Under the pieces are notes generated by a model. The model was given only the letters and a program-made list of their open reading frames with translations. It was not told the origin of the DNA and searched no databases. This document shows, piece by piece, positions 21,978 through 33,415 of a stretch of DNA of 64,000 nt; the first letter of the stretch is position 1; each line of letters begins with the position of its first letter. Origin of the DNA: Phymatolithon calcareum (lineage: Eukaryota > Rhodophyta > Florideophyceae > Hapalidiales); contig OZ345382.1 in assembly GCA_977006965.1 (NCBI GenBank), forward strand, positions 1,550,001 to 1,614,000. The letters run 5' to 3'. Position numbers and translations under genes: made by a program.

Positions 21978-22466
21978 TGTCGCAAAACGGCAATGAACAA
22001 TGTAGAACAAAAGAGAGTTTATTACCTTTCGCGCGCTCAGCCTAGTAGAACCCGACGAATGGTCCACGTGCTGTTCAAGAATGTCGTCGCACGCCAGTTA
22101 GTCGTGATGATCTGTGATGACTGCTGGTTTCCCAAAACGGGGACCGGGCATGGCGCGACGCCTACACCGGCCACTTCTCTCCGTGCGCTCCCGTAAGGAG
22201 CACTGAGCCGACCAAGACTGGTTGATTCTTATTCCGACTGCCTTCCGCTCAATCGAGTGCTCGGGTGCCGCCGTACTTATACCGTTCCGAATCTTGTCGC
22301 CAGCGCTGGAGGGTGAAGTATCGTCCGTTGAGAGCCAGTCATACTGTCTCCGAATTTACTCGACCGTTGTGCAAAAACATGCGATAGTCTGGCAAACGGA
22401 GCCACCTGAGATCTCTTGTTTCTTGTCTTCTCGAGAGTGCTGATTCCTGACCTCGAAGTTGCGACA
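21978..22466 (-). mobile_element. Solo LTR (copy 1), 5-bp target-site duplication, inserted in LINE RNase H
   Basis: The insert starts TGTCGCAA and ends TTGCGACA and is flanked by TTTGG at 21973-21977 and 22467-22471. TG...CA ends plus a 5-bp duplication are those of an LTR retrotransposon. In its own orientation (minus strand) it has a TATA-like GGTATAAG at about 22276-22283 and AATAAA near the 3' end, so it reads U3-R-U5. Two relatives of the same length lie at 59136-59624 and 59823-60305. No internal coding region is present, as expected after LTR-LTR recombination. Confidence 0.85.
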
Positions 22467-23078
22467 TTTGGGGCCTTATGGAGCAGCTGATGTCCAAGGG
22501 TATCTTTGTCGAAGGCATTTGGATTCCTAGTCACTGTGGAATTCCAAGAAATGATGCTGCCGACGAATTAGCTCGAAAGGGTATCTACGAATCTAACCTT
22601 CTGGACCACCAGAAAGTTCCTCTGACACTTGAAGCAGCAAGATCCATCATCAGGCCGCCTTCCAAATTCGATCCAGTCGTCGTTCCAACCCTTACAGAAG
22701 ACCTTCCCATATCGCATAGACGAGCAGAGGTGATGCTGCACCAGCTGATTGGAGACTGCACCCCAGTGGTTGCCACTTTTCACCACGGATGCAATATGGA
22801 AGTAATTCCGTACGATCCAGTGTGCAAGGCCTGTAATTCTGGTTCCAAGGAAACTACCGAACACCTAATCCTACGATGTGGTGGACGTTCCGCCTCACGA
22901 CGAAAATATATTGGCCGAGTGGGAAAAAAGACTGTAGAAGAGGTATGCCGTGAGAGACCCCTAGCCGTACTCAAATTTCTGAACAATGAGATGCTGTTGC
23001 AAAACAGCTCTAGACGCTTACCATAAGTGTGAGCAATCTTTCCGCAATAAAGAAAGAAAGAAAGAAAGATACACAACC

Positions 23079-26000
23079 CCTTGCAGGAGACTGGTGTTCT
23101 TGTTGGCCGAATCTAGACACAACGAAGAATCTGTATGTAATATAAGAAGCCGCGCAATCCAGACCACAATAGCTATTTAAGGCGCAGAAGTTGCAACGAA
23201 CAAAGCCATCGAATGGAGTCCACCGTTCGGATACTGTACATTGAACAACCTCCAACGAAGGGAAAACCGGGATCAAGGACACTCATATTACAAGTCGAGT
23301 CCTTTTTCGGAAAACTTGGTCTCTACCCCTGGAAGCTGCTATTTTCCAAGGCACTCCTGGAGACTATTCATGAGGCTTGTCGTTATGTGTTAAAATTCTT
23401 CGTCTACCAATGTAGAACTTAAGTGCGGGAATCTACGAAATGCCCAATTTAGCCCCAATTGAAGATATAGTTCTTTGTGAAGTCTGATAATCCCCAAAGT
23501 GTACTCGGGAAGATCGGAAGATATTCTACTCCTTCTGATGGTCTCTAAGGCGTCTGCTTCATCTGCAAAGATTTTCCCCCTCGAGATCTCTCCGTTGAGA
23601 TCAGAGGTAGGTTTTCTAATTTTGCTGACTATAGCCGTTTTTATGCGAAATGGAGCCTCTGGGCTCTGAGTTGAGTCCTCGTGGCTCATCAGAAGTGTTG
23701 CCCCAAGCGTCTGCAGATGCGTTGGTAACACTATAATAAAAATCTCCACTTCTTCTTCTTCTTCATCTGCAAAGAACAAATTTTTCCGAAATTTAGCTGA
23801 AACGTCAGCTTGAGATGGGCCACTGCCGTCTCGCATTGGACGTCTTGTACCATGGTCGGTTCGACTCGATCCGTCAATTGCAATTCCACAAAGTCTCTTG
23901 TTTCCCCTGGGACGACCACCATAATTTATGTTGGTCTGGCAAGTTCAAGCATTCTGCTTTCGGCATTACGTATGCGATAGAGAAGACGCAGTCTGATCGA
24001 TCAGTTTTTCCTGATTGGTTTGAATACTGGTACGAAAGAGGACTTCTCAACTTCCGCAAGAGCTGCTTGAATTCTCGGTATTAATGTCGTCGCGATTATT
24101 TCGTATTCTCATGATGGTACTATCAACGCTTGAATGTCTTGACAGCTTACTAGGGGAACTATTTGATGATTTTATTTGAAAGCTCACGAAGCCTCACCTT
24201 GGAGTAATGGGGAAGCTTTTTCATTATTCTCTAATCTAAAGTCCTCTGGCTACTCAAAACATACTTTTTTCGTATTTCTCTGCCAAAAAGCGCTGTTGTG
24301 AGTCTCTCGCATTCGAACCCCATTTCAGTGCTCATCTCCTACGAAGATAGTGTTCGCTGCCGTAATATTGAAGTGAACGCAGCTTACTATGGGTTAACGT
24401 CACACACTGTACGAATTATCCATAGAAACGCCTTCTAGAGCCCTCAGGCTAGCAGTTCGTGCAAAGCGGCTTTTATTAATCCATGTATACTTTTTTTTTA
24501 ACTGTTTCGACCTCGATGCAGCTGAACATGCGACTGCTAGCAGCTGAGGAGCCTTTTCCGTCCTGATATGGGGTAAGTGGAGCACTTTCAATCACAAAAG
24601 GCTGTCCAGAGAACAATTGCTATCTGAATACGACGTTGGCATCCTACTGAAAAGCAAAAGCCTAGCTGCTCTGACCCTTCTTCTTTTTGTGCAGACAAGG
24701 GATGAAAGGGAACATGTTGCCTGCGAAGCAAAAAAGTTTTTGCTTGGTTAGTTTCGTTATCATAGTAGGGAGGTCCTCATGGTACTGAAATGGACTCAGA
24801 CTCCGGCAGTGAATTCCAGGGTCCAGTCAAGGGTGAGGACCACACGTCCGTTGTCTACAAAGTGAATGGGGTTGATCACAGATCGAGGTGCGAAGTTTGA
24901 AAACTTGAACACAGCTTCCCCAAAATAGGTTACAAATCTACGTAATCAGGAAGCAGAGTACAAAGTGTTGTTAGAGGTCTTTTCCCGGTCGAAAAGCGGT
25001 TTTGAAATGAAGGAACTTACTCGGGACCTCTAAAAAGCTGTGGTACAGATTATGAACAAGCAAAAGATCAAGGTTTGTGCCGCACTAAATGAGTACGAAG
25101 CTGAGAAAAAGTATTGTCTCCTCTTACGTTCGGCAACTTTGTTGATGGTAATGATCACCTTTTTAAAGCCCATGACATGTTGTGCATCCGCTCTGCAAAA
25201 ACAGTGTTCATCCAAAAGCGTTAGTTTTCTGCGGGTGTGCAACGCTCAAAATATCAGACAGTTGGATACGTACATGGATGCAGCGTCTTCTCTGTGATAG
25301 TCCCGTTTTTGTATGATCGTGTGGACGAAGAGGGGTTCGTTGCATCGCATTTTCACCGAGTATCCGTGGGTGCGAAAAGGCTCGCACCAAGGACGGTAGA
25401 GGGAGAGGCATCCGTGTGCCACGTTGACTACAAAGTTTGCCTTGGAGTGGCTCAGCTCTGGTTTTCAGCCCAGAAGCCGGCCCTTTTTTCGGGGTCAGGG
25501 AGAGCTTTGTCAAGATCATTGGGGGTTTTGAAGAGGGAGAAAGATGTTGTCTAGGAGCCACGAAATTCGGCTTCAAGATGGAAATTGACTACAAAACAGA
25601 GAGGCATTTAGATTCGAGATGGCAACACATAGGGCTTCTATATCGATCTTGTACCAGTGAACATGAATACCAAAATATTCTCGATTGGACATCTTCACTT
25701 TACAGCCAATAGTGAAAGCCCGTAGCGCACGGAAACGAGTATTACTATTCAACGTCTCCAACCTTAACTTAAATGAATTTACGTTGGTCTACGACGGCAT
25801 CACCTGTATATCCCATACAAACTGTGTTTTTTCTTTGAACAATGATGGATACATGAAACGAATTTAGTATTCGTCAGAGTGGCTGATTTCGCAGACGGTT
25901 AAATCCACAACTTGAAAAATAGTATATCAGAAGGAAGGGCCACTAAATGTGACAGCGCCTGGTGCAGAAGCCCCAGATTGTCAAAGGACTGATATTTGAC

Positions 26001-26738
26001 GGATCAAAAGGCTTCTTGTATTTAATGGTTTCTATTGTGGTTTTGCAGCGATCATACATTACAAATTCAAGGGACGCAGAAGAACGTTCATCAAACCATT
26101 GAAGTAAGAACGAAGACGAATGTTCTCCCCGCGGCGGCACAATGTCACAAAATGAACCACGTGTACTGTTTGGCCTCACCACCGTTTGGCTGCACGACGA
26201 TCCGTTTCACCAGGTGGCCTCTATATTATGACACCCGTCTCGTAGCCTGCAGAATCCCAAATGTGAGCCGGTCCAGCGGCTATCAGCCATGGACCTGAAT
26301 CTAATATCCGAAAGAATCCGAGCTCAAGATCATAGCTCCTGCCCGCCCTCGACCTCGCACATCTCGACAACAGGAAGTCAAGGTGAAGCCGTGCAACAAT
26401 GCCTCCGTTCCCTGACCGCATCGAGCAATTGTTTGCTTCGTTCACCAGCCCATCCATCCCTTTTGTTCTTGAAGATTAGTAGAGGGAAGCGGAAGTCCAG
26501 TGTTTGACCAGGTCGATCTCTGTATGGGGCTCGGTTGTTGCCGTGGGTCAGGCCCAGCAGCAATATAGGATGCGATTTCCTCGAGGGCTCCACCTGCTGA
26601 CCGCACATTACCGACACAGCTCTAATGCGTTGACTAAGGTTATAAAGTTCTCGCACCAGGCAGATGTCGAAATAATGCTGGAAGAATAGCTTGAAAAACT
26701 GTTAGGATTTGAAAAAGCAACAGGAAACTACAAATCTA
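23079..26738. other. Long gene-poor stretch
   Basis: I cannot support a gene. A minus-strand frame at 23390-23836 (148 codons) contains an acidic run encoded by a (CTT)n microsatellite at about 23749-23765 and has no recognisable domain. About 60 bases near 23695-23760 resemble 58620-58680 (CCCAAGCGTC-AGATGCG, then a CTTCTTC run), suggesting an old shared repeat. About 100 bases near 23800-23900 weakly resemble 44950-45050. Otherwise nothing is recognised. Confidence 0.4.
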
Positions 26739-26739
26739 C

Positions 26740-27870
26740 TTTTTTTTCCTTTCAAGTTTATTTAAAAGCCCCACAAACTTCCGAAGATATGGGCAAGGCT
26801 TCTTCTGATGCTACCTACCTTTTTACAGCTCACGAAATGTCCACCAGAATGGCGGACGGGAAAACTCAGGACTCAAAGTAGTCCATTCTCAGTCCTCTAC
26901 GGGATTGTTGGTGCTTGGACCCGACCACTTTTTGCCTTGCATTCTGCGGATTAATACAGGCCTTCTTCGTTCTCCATGCGTTCTATGAGTGTCTTGCTAA
27001 ATATTAAGAGCTCATCTAGCGCTTTTTCTGTTTCCAGTCGTTTTTCTCCTTCGAGTTCGTACCCTGCTAGCCTGCGTTCAAGGGTCTCCATATGCTCTCT
27101 GGCTCTGGTGCCGAATTCTTCAGTCATACTTGTTGTTGACACCTGTGGGAATCTGCCACAGGCATACTGCAGCGCGAGTTGTCTGTGCTTCAGCTTGGGG
27201 AACTTGAGGATTGCTGGCAATTCTCTTGTCTTGTCGTATGGTTTCTTTCTTTTCCGCTTCGATTTTAGGCGGTCTCCTTCCATTTCCAGAAATTTCGATC
27301 GAAGTGTTTGAAAAGATTTGTTTGTTTGGATATGCTTTACAGCTTCACCGAACGGCTCTCTGGTCTCCATCGCGGCGATATCTTTCCCCGTGTACTGCCA
27401 TTCATGGTTGTTTCTTCTTTCGGGCACTTCATTTGAATACATACGTTCTTTCGCCTTGTTCCTTCTCAGCATTTTGAAGGCCAAGATTTCTCGTCGATGT
27501 GCGGCCGCCTGGATCCGACACAGGAGACGGAGCCTATCCTTCCTTCCTCGGGCCAGTGGCCCGAAAACTTGATTGAAGAATGATGCTTCTACTTCCTTGA
27601 CAGCATTTTGTACTTCTTCTGTCCAGGGCGTTAAGTGCATTGCGTACTCCCAGCGTGGCTGTACTAGTGCCTTGTATATCTGAATACACTTCTGTATACT
27701 CAGCCCTTTCTTGAACACTCCCAGTGTACGCAACTCGTACACGGCCGTCCTTGCTTTCTTTAGTCGTTGCATCATTAACGTATCTGTGACTCCTCCGGGG
27801 TCTAGGGATACTCCAAGGTACGTGACCTCCGGAACTTGTGCTAGTACCTTGTTCGCTAGGATGAATGTCT
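26740..27870 (-). mobile_element. Poly(A)-tailed LINE, family 2, second copy
   Basis: The minus-strand 3' end (T run at 26740-26747, then the shared 3' UTR) and the C-terminal coding part match the 9.17 kb element closely up to about 27870. Beyond that point the two copies stop aligning at the DNA level. I found no target-site duplication for this copy: the sequence left of the T run (AAACTACAAATCTAC) does not recur near 27.87 or 28.1 kb, so the 5' boundary is uncertain. Confidence 0.8.
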
Positions 27871-28102
27871 CTACTGCGTTGATGGCCTGTTCCATGCCGG
27901 CTCTCGTGTTGCACTCTATACACTTTCTTCTTAGTGCTCCGAACATGAAACCGAAGTCCTCATTCCTCTCCATACTGCGCGAAAAACGAGAAGGCGATGA
28001 AGCAAGAACATTAGAACCAGACGTGTGTATGCTTTCTTTCGAGATCCATCGAGAACACATGATCATCTGCCCCGTTACTCCAAGGTGAGGATTTGATAGC
28101 AT
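26951..28102 (-). pseudogene. Reverse transcriptase thumb and C-terminal region, family 2, with foreign or divergent 5' part
   Basis: The 3' two-thirds (LANKVLAQVPEVTYLGVSLD to ERMENEEGLY) match the 9.2 kb copy. The first ~75 residues do not align well; SNVLASSPSRFSR and FGFMFGALRRKCIECN could be a diverged version of the region just after RT motif C, but the Asp pair is absent. Either this is a mosaic of two subfamilies or the frame runs by chance into host DNA. No fingers, no motif A and no motif B are present. Confidence 0.65.
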
Positions 28103-28940
28103 TCAAAATAAAATCATCAAGTCAACTGTGGACTTTGCTCTATCAGAAGCCCATACATTATGTGCAGTAACCGGATGTGAGCCCATGCCCACTGAAAAAA
28201 GTCAAGTTCTGAAAGAGCTTGGACCTAGATATTCGTTCCGTCGAAGATGGACAAGACAGGTCAATAATGCCAAACATTCATTCGCGAAACCTCCTTATTA
28301 CTCTAATATAGGATTTGGGAGACCCCTGGTCCCGCCTATCAGCACCTGAGCTCTACATCTTAGTAGCGTTAATGAGGGTTTCAAATAAAACTAGCAGTTG
28401 CGAACAAAAACCTGAGCTCTACAAAAAAATCCAGCATGGATATTGTCCCGCAAATCAAGCAAAAACTGCGGGAGTGCAATATCCGCCAAGAGTAGAGCTC
28501 GGTCACTAAGAATGCTCTTTCTAGCTCTAGTTGCTTTTTTGAATTTGCTGTAAACACGTCAGGAGACGTCTTCATTGATGGGGTTAAGACACGTTTAAAT
28601 TCCATGCACTTCACCCATGCAGATGTAAAGTACCAGCGTAGTACTGTTTTACTAGAAACAGACAAGATATATTACAGGGCACTGCACTATGCAAGTACGT
28701 AGGAGAAGGTGCGCTTCTGAGGCTATTGATAGCGCGACCCGGAAGCATTAGAAAGTAAAAAGAGGGAACTAAACCAAGACGCATTTGCTGTCGTGCTTCC
28801 TTTACTTACGTTGAAAAATAGGAGTTATCGCAGCGGGCACGATGCAGGAAACGATTTCGCTTGAGTGTGCTCCATAGGCAGCCCGCACAAGCTTTGGGTT
28901 GATTTCTGAAGCCAGCCAGCCGCCTCGACGCATCAACCAC
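28103..28940. other. Stretch without recognisable gene
   Basis: Short frames only. No repeat or RNA gene noticed. Confidence 0.4.
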
Positions 28941-28942
28941 GG

Positions 28943-29485
28943 TTAGTAGATTGCAACACCTTCATGCATAACGTTGCATATCCCCATTTCGGAAATATCG
29001 TCGGCACAACCATCAGTAATCCTCACAGATATGCCCCGACAATATTCACTGCAAAAAAATGCCTTCTTGCAAGTCTGGCACACACAATGGATCGGCACAA
29101 ACGACAGCACGGCAAATCCAAAGAACAGCGCCCACGTGACCGGCACTGATGGTCGCAGGTAATGCACGTAGAACAGGACGATATTCCAGTAGGTCGGAAA
29201 TCCTACAAAAGACTCCCTGGTTTTCGCTGTCGTTTGACAAAACTGGTCTCCGCTCCCCATCAGTACAGCGCTCGCCAATGGCGTCCTGCAGATCCTTTTC
29301 TTTCCGGGGACCTCCTCAAAAATGCAGACGGTAAGCGCGGGGAGTAGTGCAAACGTTTGAAAGTCAATTATGATGTCCACCAGACTACCGTCCAGACACT
29401 TTTCCGCCAGATTTGGCGTACTTGAACGTATTAGGGCCACTTGAATAGCAATGGAAAAACTCAAACCGAAGCCCACGACTCTCAT
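28943..29485 (-). CDS. Multi-pass membrane protein of unknown family
   Basis: The 180-codon frame has hydrophobic segments at about residues 4-20, 38-54, 102-116 and 121-138 (for example WALFFGFAVLSFVPIHCVC). It carries a CIFEEVPG motif and DQFCQTTAKT between membrane segments, and a Cys-rich tail (CQTCKKAFFCSEYC). DNA at 42.47-42.58 kb is similar over about 110 bases around CIFEE...GDQFCQTTAKT, so it belongs to a small family. Upstream (29.50-30.00 kb, minus) another frame, GRFILCGELVAVAVVLRTVF, is also membrane-like and may be the protein's N-terminal part, separated by an intron or frameshift. I do not recognise the family. Confidence 0.45.
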   Translation of the reverse strand: MRVVGFGLSFSIAIQVALIRSSTPNLAEKCLDGSLVDIIIDFQTFALLPALTVCIFEEVPGKKRICRTPLASAVLMGSGDQFCQTTAKTRESFVGFPTYWNIVLFYVHYLRPSVPVTWALFFGFAVLSFVPIHCVCQTCKKAFFCSEYCRGISVRITDGCADDISEMGICNVMHEGVAIY

Positions 29486-29629
29486 CGTTGGCGTATAAAC
29501 CCTCGGAACTTAATGAGGCGCCGTCAAACATCACGGCGACCTGTCGCGCCGCTCACGCATCGCGGATTTCGGAGCGGAACACGGGCATCCAATCTTCATC
29601 GCTCAAGCCATTGACAATTGCGTGATATA

Positions 29630-30002
29630 TTACCTGTCAACCAAAAACGCAACGCCACGGAGGACGGACGCACGAGTCAGTAATTTGTTGAACGGAATCG
29701 GAGGAAAGGAAAAGAATATCGGCTGTACATTACTGTATAAACAAAGAGGAGGACACATACGAGTACGCCTTGCTCGGTTGTTTCCTGTTGCCCTTCATCG
29801 GCCCCCCAAACCTTAGAATTCGGCCCAATCCAAATCGGATGAAGACAGTGCGCAGCACAACGGCGACAGCCACAAGTTCCCCGCACAAGATGAATCTTCC
29901 TCTCTTCGGTTCCGTCCGCCCCCTATGATTCCGCAGCACGACTTCAATAACGCCGTCATCCTTCCACAACGTTCTGTCCATCGTGAATTGGCCATATCCC
30001 AA
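29630..30002 (-). other. Possible upstream exon of the membrane protein gene
   Basis: The minus-strand frame 29730-30002 contains a hydrophobic segment (LCGELVAVAVVLRTVF) followed by basic residues. In the relative at 42.5-43.4 kb a similar segment (LWVAIAAHKPHLVKV) precedes the conserved part. I saw no decisive splice signals. Confidence 0.25.
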
Positions 30003-30009
30003 AAACGGT

Positions 30010-33000
30010 GTATCGATTCACATCCTCGTTCTGTCCAGTGCGAGACTACATCGCCATACGATACATCGTTTCGTCGCGCGGGACCGGAAGCGGGGCGATG
30101 AAGCCAGGGTCGGGGTCATGATACACCACCTCCGTTCGTGCCAGTTCTGCCCATGCACCCAATGTGCCGCCGGCGCGGAATAATACTGGAAGCGAGCACA
30201 CGGGACGACTGCGCAAGCGCAGCCGGACACGCGCACCTCGACGAATTGCTTCCTTTCCGGCTATTTTTCAGACGCTTTTCCCTTCGGCGCAGTCGGCGCA
30301 GACGTCCGGCGCTTGGAGGGTTTGCGCGAGGTTGCCATCGTTGCAGAGGCGCATGCGGTCGCGCAGCGCAGGTTTGAATCGCGGATGGAATACTGTACCA
30401 GCGTAAACGGTATGCATGCATGCGCGTTGAGCAACGATCAATTGAGGCAGTTGGGAGAGAGCATCATTTTGGACAATGCGATGCATGGTCCAATCATGCA
30501 TAGCCATGTCAACATCTCATACTGTAATGGATTGTTACATACTGCGGTGCACACGTGGCATGGGGAGCTGGGTGTATGGACAAAAGGTTCGACTCTGTCG
30601 CATTTTCAATGACGTTTTGAAACTTTCCGAAAATCTACACTAATGCCCACGCTGGCCAAGACTAGAGTTGGCTTTTCTAGTGACCAGAGCACGATTTCTC
30701 CCAAAGTAGAACATAGAAGTGAATCTAGAACAATCCCGTACAGAAACGGGTAAAGATCATTCACATAGAGAACGTACGTTGGCAAGATGATAGGTCATAT
30801 TATGTACTGTAGGTGGAAAAACCGTGCAGCGTCAGCATTTGTAGAATCTTTCACTTATGTTGTGCTTGTATTTCAATTTGGAAAGTTTGCTGGCATCAAC
30901 GGTTCAAGGAGCACCTCTCATAAAGGAAGGTCTCAGAGAATCTGTTGTTTAGAATCTCAGTCTAACGACATTGAGCTGTATTGACAGGCAAGCTCTTTGT
31001 TTCTGCTAGACCGAAAGTAGATTCGAATTTGGGTTGTCACTTTGCTTGTGGGCGTGCCAAAAAAGTAACAAATCCGGATAATAGCAATTTTGTAATATTC
31101 CCGGTGGCACACGGAGGCTCTGCGCCTCAAGGTCTCGCGGATTAACTACTTGTCACGACCGCACCGTGTAGTCGATGGCCAGCCCCACGGCGACCTGGAT
31201 GTGCACTGCGGTAGATTGCTGCCCTGCCTTGGGCGTTTTCTGTCCCACCTGGGACCCAACCCAAAAGAGTGTGTCGGATTTACTGCTTTACTACGAAGCT
31301 TTGCGTAATCCCTCTCCTCAACTCTCCTTCACCTGCTCCCATTTTGTTTCTTCTATATTCCCATTTTCTCAACCATTACAGCGGCGTGCGGCAACCCAGC
31401 AAATCTCCCGTGATTCCACTGCGATGCCACATCCCCAATCGCCAACCATTCGCAATACTATTTCAACATAATTGAACACTCGGCAAGCATATGCCGAGAT
31501 TGTTCCCTTGCAACTTGTTTCTCAGTAAATGCAGACGATTTCAGCTTTACCCTTACAAGGTATACATGCCCTAGAACAGTGCCCTACACTTTTATGCCCT
31601 AAATCAGCACCACGACTAAACCCGTCCTGAAATAAATGAAATACAAATTGGCTTGGATTTCACAATTTTGAAAAGGCAGTACTGACTTGGCCTAACAGTG
31701 TACTCTTGTTCTAAAGTGCACACGCAATAGATATAGTTTTGTGCTCTCCACATAAAAGTTTAGGAGAAGCTCGATTTATAGAGCAACGTGCGTTCCTCAG
31801 CAGAGAACCGAAAACTTATGATCTATTGAGTGATGTAACGCTTCAGGAGATCTCAGCGTTGACCTGTTCCATCTGTGACTCTGTTGATTAAGTGCTACAA
31901 TATTTAGTGCTTGTACAAGTTTTTCGAAGGGTTATACATTGGAATCCACTCTTCAGTTGAGCATCTGCGAACAGAAAAGAGTTTCCAAGATAACTTCGAT
32001 CATTTTCCATCTCACGCAATAATTTCAGTTTTCCAAAGACCAAGGATACTGTTGTGACAACGTGGCGGTGTTGATGTTGTAGCGTCTCTTTTTCAATTTA
32101 CTGCAATTGCAAGCCACTTTCGCCTTGTGGACAGCTCTAGAACCAGTTAAATTGGTAATAATTTCGAAGAAAATACCAATTTCATTTTTATTGCACCCAT
32201 AGAAATTGCAACTACATCAGCATACCCAATTATCATTGCAATTACATCTGCAATGATAAGCAACTCTTATGATGATGATGCTGATGATGATGATGATGAA
32301 TGCTTATTCCCCTATGGGGCTAGCAAGCAGTGCTTTTTATTTTTCCTCTTCTTGATTATGACAAGGCGTTAATCCTGCTAGTTAATTGTAAGCACACTTC
32401 TGTCAGAGAAGAAGCGTGCTTTCAATTAATTCTCTGCCTCCCGCTCGTCATTAGATGATTCCACCCGAAGCAACTGCGGTGGTTCCACGATCCGCGAGTC
32501 CACGTGGATGACCAGAATAAGCAACTCTGATGACTTGAAAGTGCTTTCGAATCAGTAAAGCAAACTCGTCACTATGTCGCAATTTATATTGCAATCTCTT
32601 TAATTTCTACAATCAAAACTGCAATTTGGTGATTGGGCTCCAATTATTATCGACTTGCAATTAATTGGAATTACAATTTAATTCGTTCTAGGCCTGCTTA
32701 TGGACTATTTTTGAGCGGCTCTGAACCTTTTTGGAGCGAAAGCTTGGTTACTAGGAAAATATTATGGACACGATGCAGTTTCGGCTAAGCTAATGTGGCT
32801 ATAGGCCAACTATAGGTTTTGTTCAGTCCTGCCGCGATCGCCAAAGTGTGTAGAACAAAAAAGAAAGGTAGATTTTTATTTAAAAGTTACCAACGCATCT
32901 GGTGACGCTTGGGGAAGCTTTCCTAGTGCCAAGAGGTTTTGGCTGGACCAAAGTGTGTGGAGCAGTTGATGTAGTTGCCTCATTCCCCCACGCCAGGGGG

Positions 33001-33270
33001 CCTAGGTTCAACCATAAAATCATAACTACAGTATGATACACTTAGTTGTTGAAAGGGGACCGATCTGTTGCGAGATTGTCCTCCATTGTTCCAGTCAGTT
33101 TCATAAAACTACCAGATGCGTGGCACAGCCTTGAATAATCTACATACAGCTGTTGACTGTGGCACGCAGTCGCAAATACTTGTGATACTCTTCCAACAAG
33201 GACAGAATCACATTCTGTATCCTGCATGAATCATAGAGGTGTAGTACTGTACTATGCATGTATGATATGA
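30010..33270. other. Gene-poor stretch
   Basis: No gene supported. 30.1-30.6 kb is GC-rich and open in several frames on both strands; 31.5-33.2 kb is AT-rich. It holds a (GAT)n microsatellite at 32271-32299 and a hairpin at 32382-32429. Nothing else recognised. Confidence 0.4.
32382..32429. repeat. Stem-loop, 20-bp arms
   Basis: TTAATTGTAAGCACACTTCT at 32382-32401 is mirrored by AGAAGCGTGCTTTCAATTAA at 32410-32429 with two mismatches and an 8-base loop. It could be a terminator-like or element-end structure. Function is unknown. Confidence 0.5.
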
Positions 33271-33415
33271 TAGGTTGTGTGATTGTAGACAGCGTTCTCC
33301 ACTTCAGCGGAAGCCCCCGATCTGCTCGGAGAGCAGCAACGCCGCCTACTGTACCTCTACCGACTCCGTCGCTTCCGCCGAACCACCTGCAGTCCACCGT
33401 GTAGGCATCGTCAAC

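Larger units (their letters stand above)
18438..23026 (+). pseudogene. LINE polyprotein: 2A, APE endonuclease, reverse transcriptase, RNase H, zinc finger (interrupted)
   Basis: The endonuclease shows its full motif series: LQLNCRSI, LLSETWL, HFYVSPD, FGDCNIHGPWD, SAVDIAA and FSDHLP. The reverse transcriptase has AGFRRHRGTQEHI, FIDFSAAYDRV (motif A), GLPQGSSLSPGLWN (motif B) and an intact FADDTSF (Asp codons 20526-20531). RNase H begins at ELWTDGS near 21418. The frame is open to 21977, is broken by the LTR, and resumes at about 22472 with WGLMEQLM; removing the insert and one TTTGG copy restores the frame. No ATG lies in this frame between the stop at 18399 and the 2A motif, while ATGs at 18388 and 18409 are one frame off. 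So a small indel, a non-AUG start, or loss of the true 5' end must be assumed. Confidence 0.85.
18349..23066 (+). mobile_element. Near-full-length LINE, family 1, with 12-bp target-site duplication and nested solo LTR
   Basis: AGATACACAACC stands at 18337-18348 and again at 23067-23078, just after the (GAAA)n tail, so the boundaries are firm. Without the 489-bp LTR at 21978-22466 the element is 4,229 bp. The domain order is 2A motif, APE endonuclease, reverse transcriptase, RNase H with Tudor-like insert, C-x2-C-x9-H-x4-C zinc finger. This order (APE-RT-RNase H) is that of I-like non-LTR elements. There is no separate gag-like first reading frame; only about 190 bases lie before the 2A motif, so either the family lacks one or this copy is slightly 5'-truncated. 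Confidence 0.9.

Noticed and set aside
33275-33415. N-terminal extension of the NB-ARC gene from an upstream TTG
   Set aside because: The first in-frame ATG is at 33416 and directly precedes the helical domain; the extension is compositionally odd and has no Met start.
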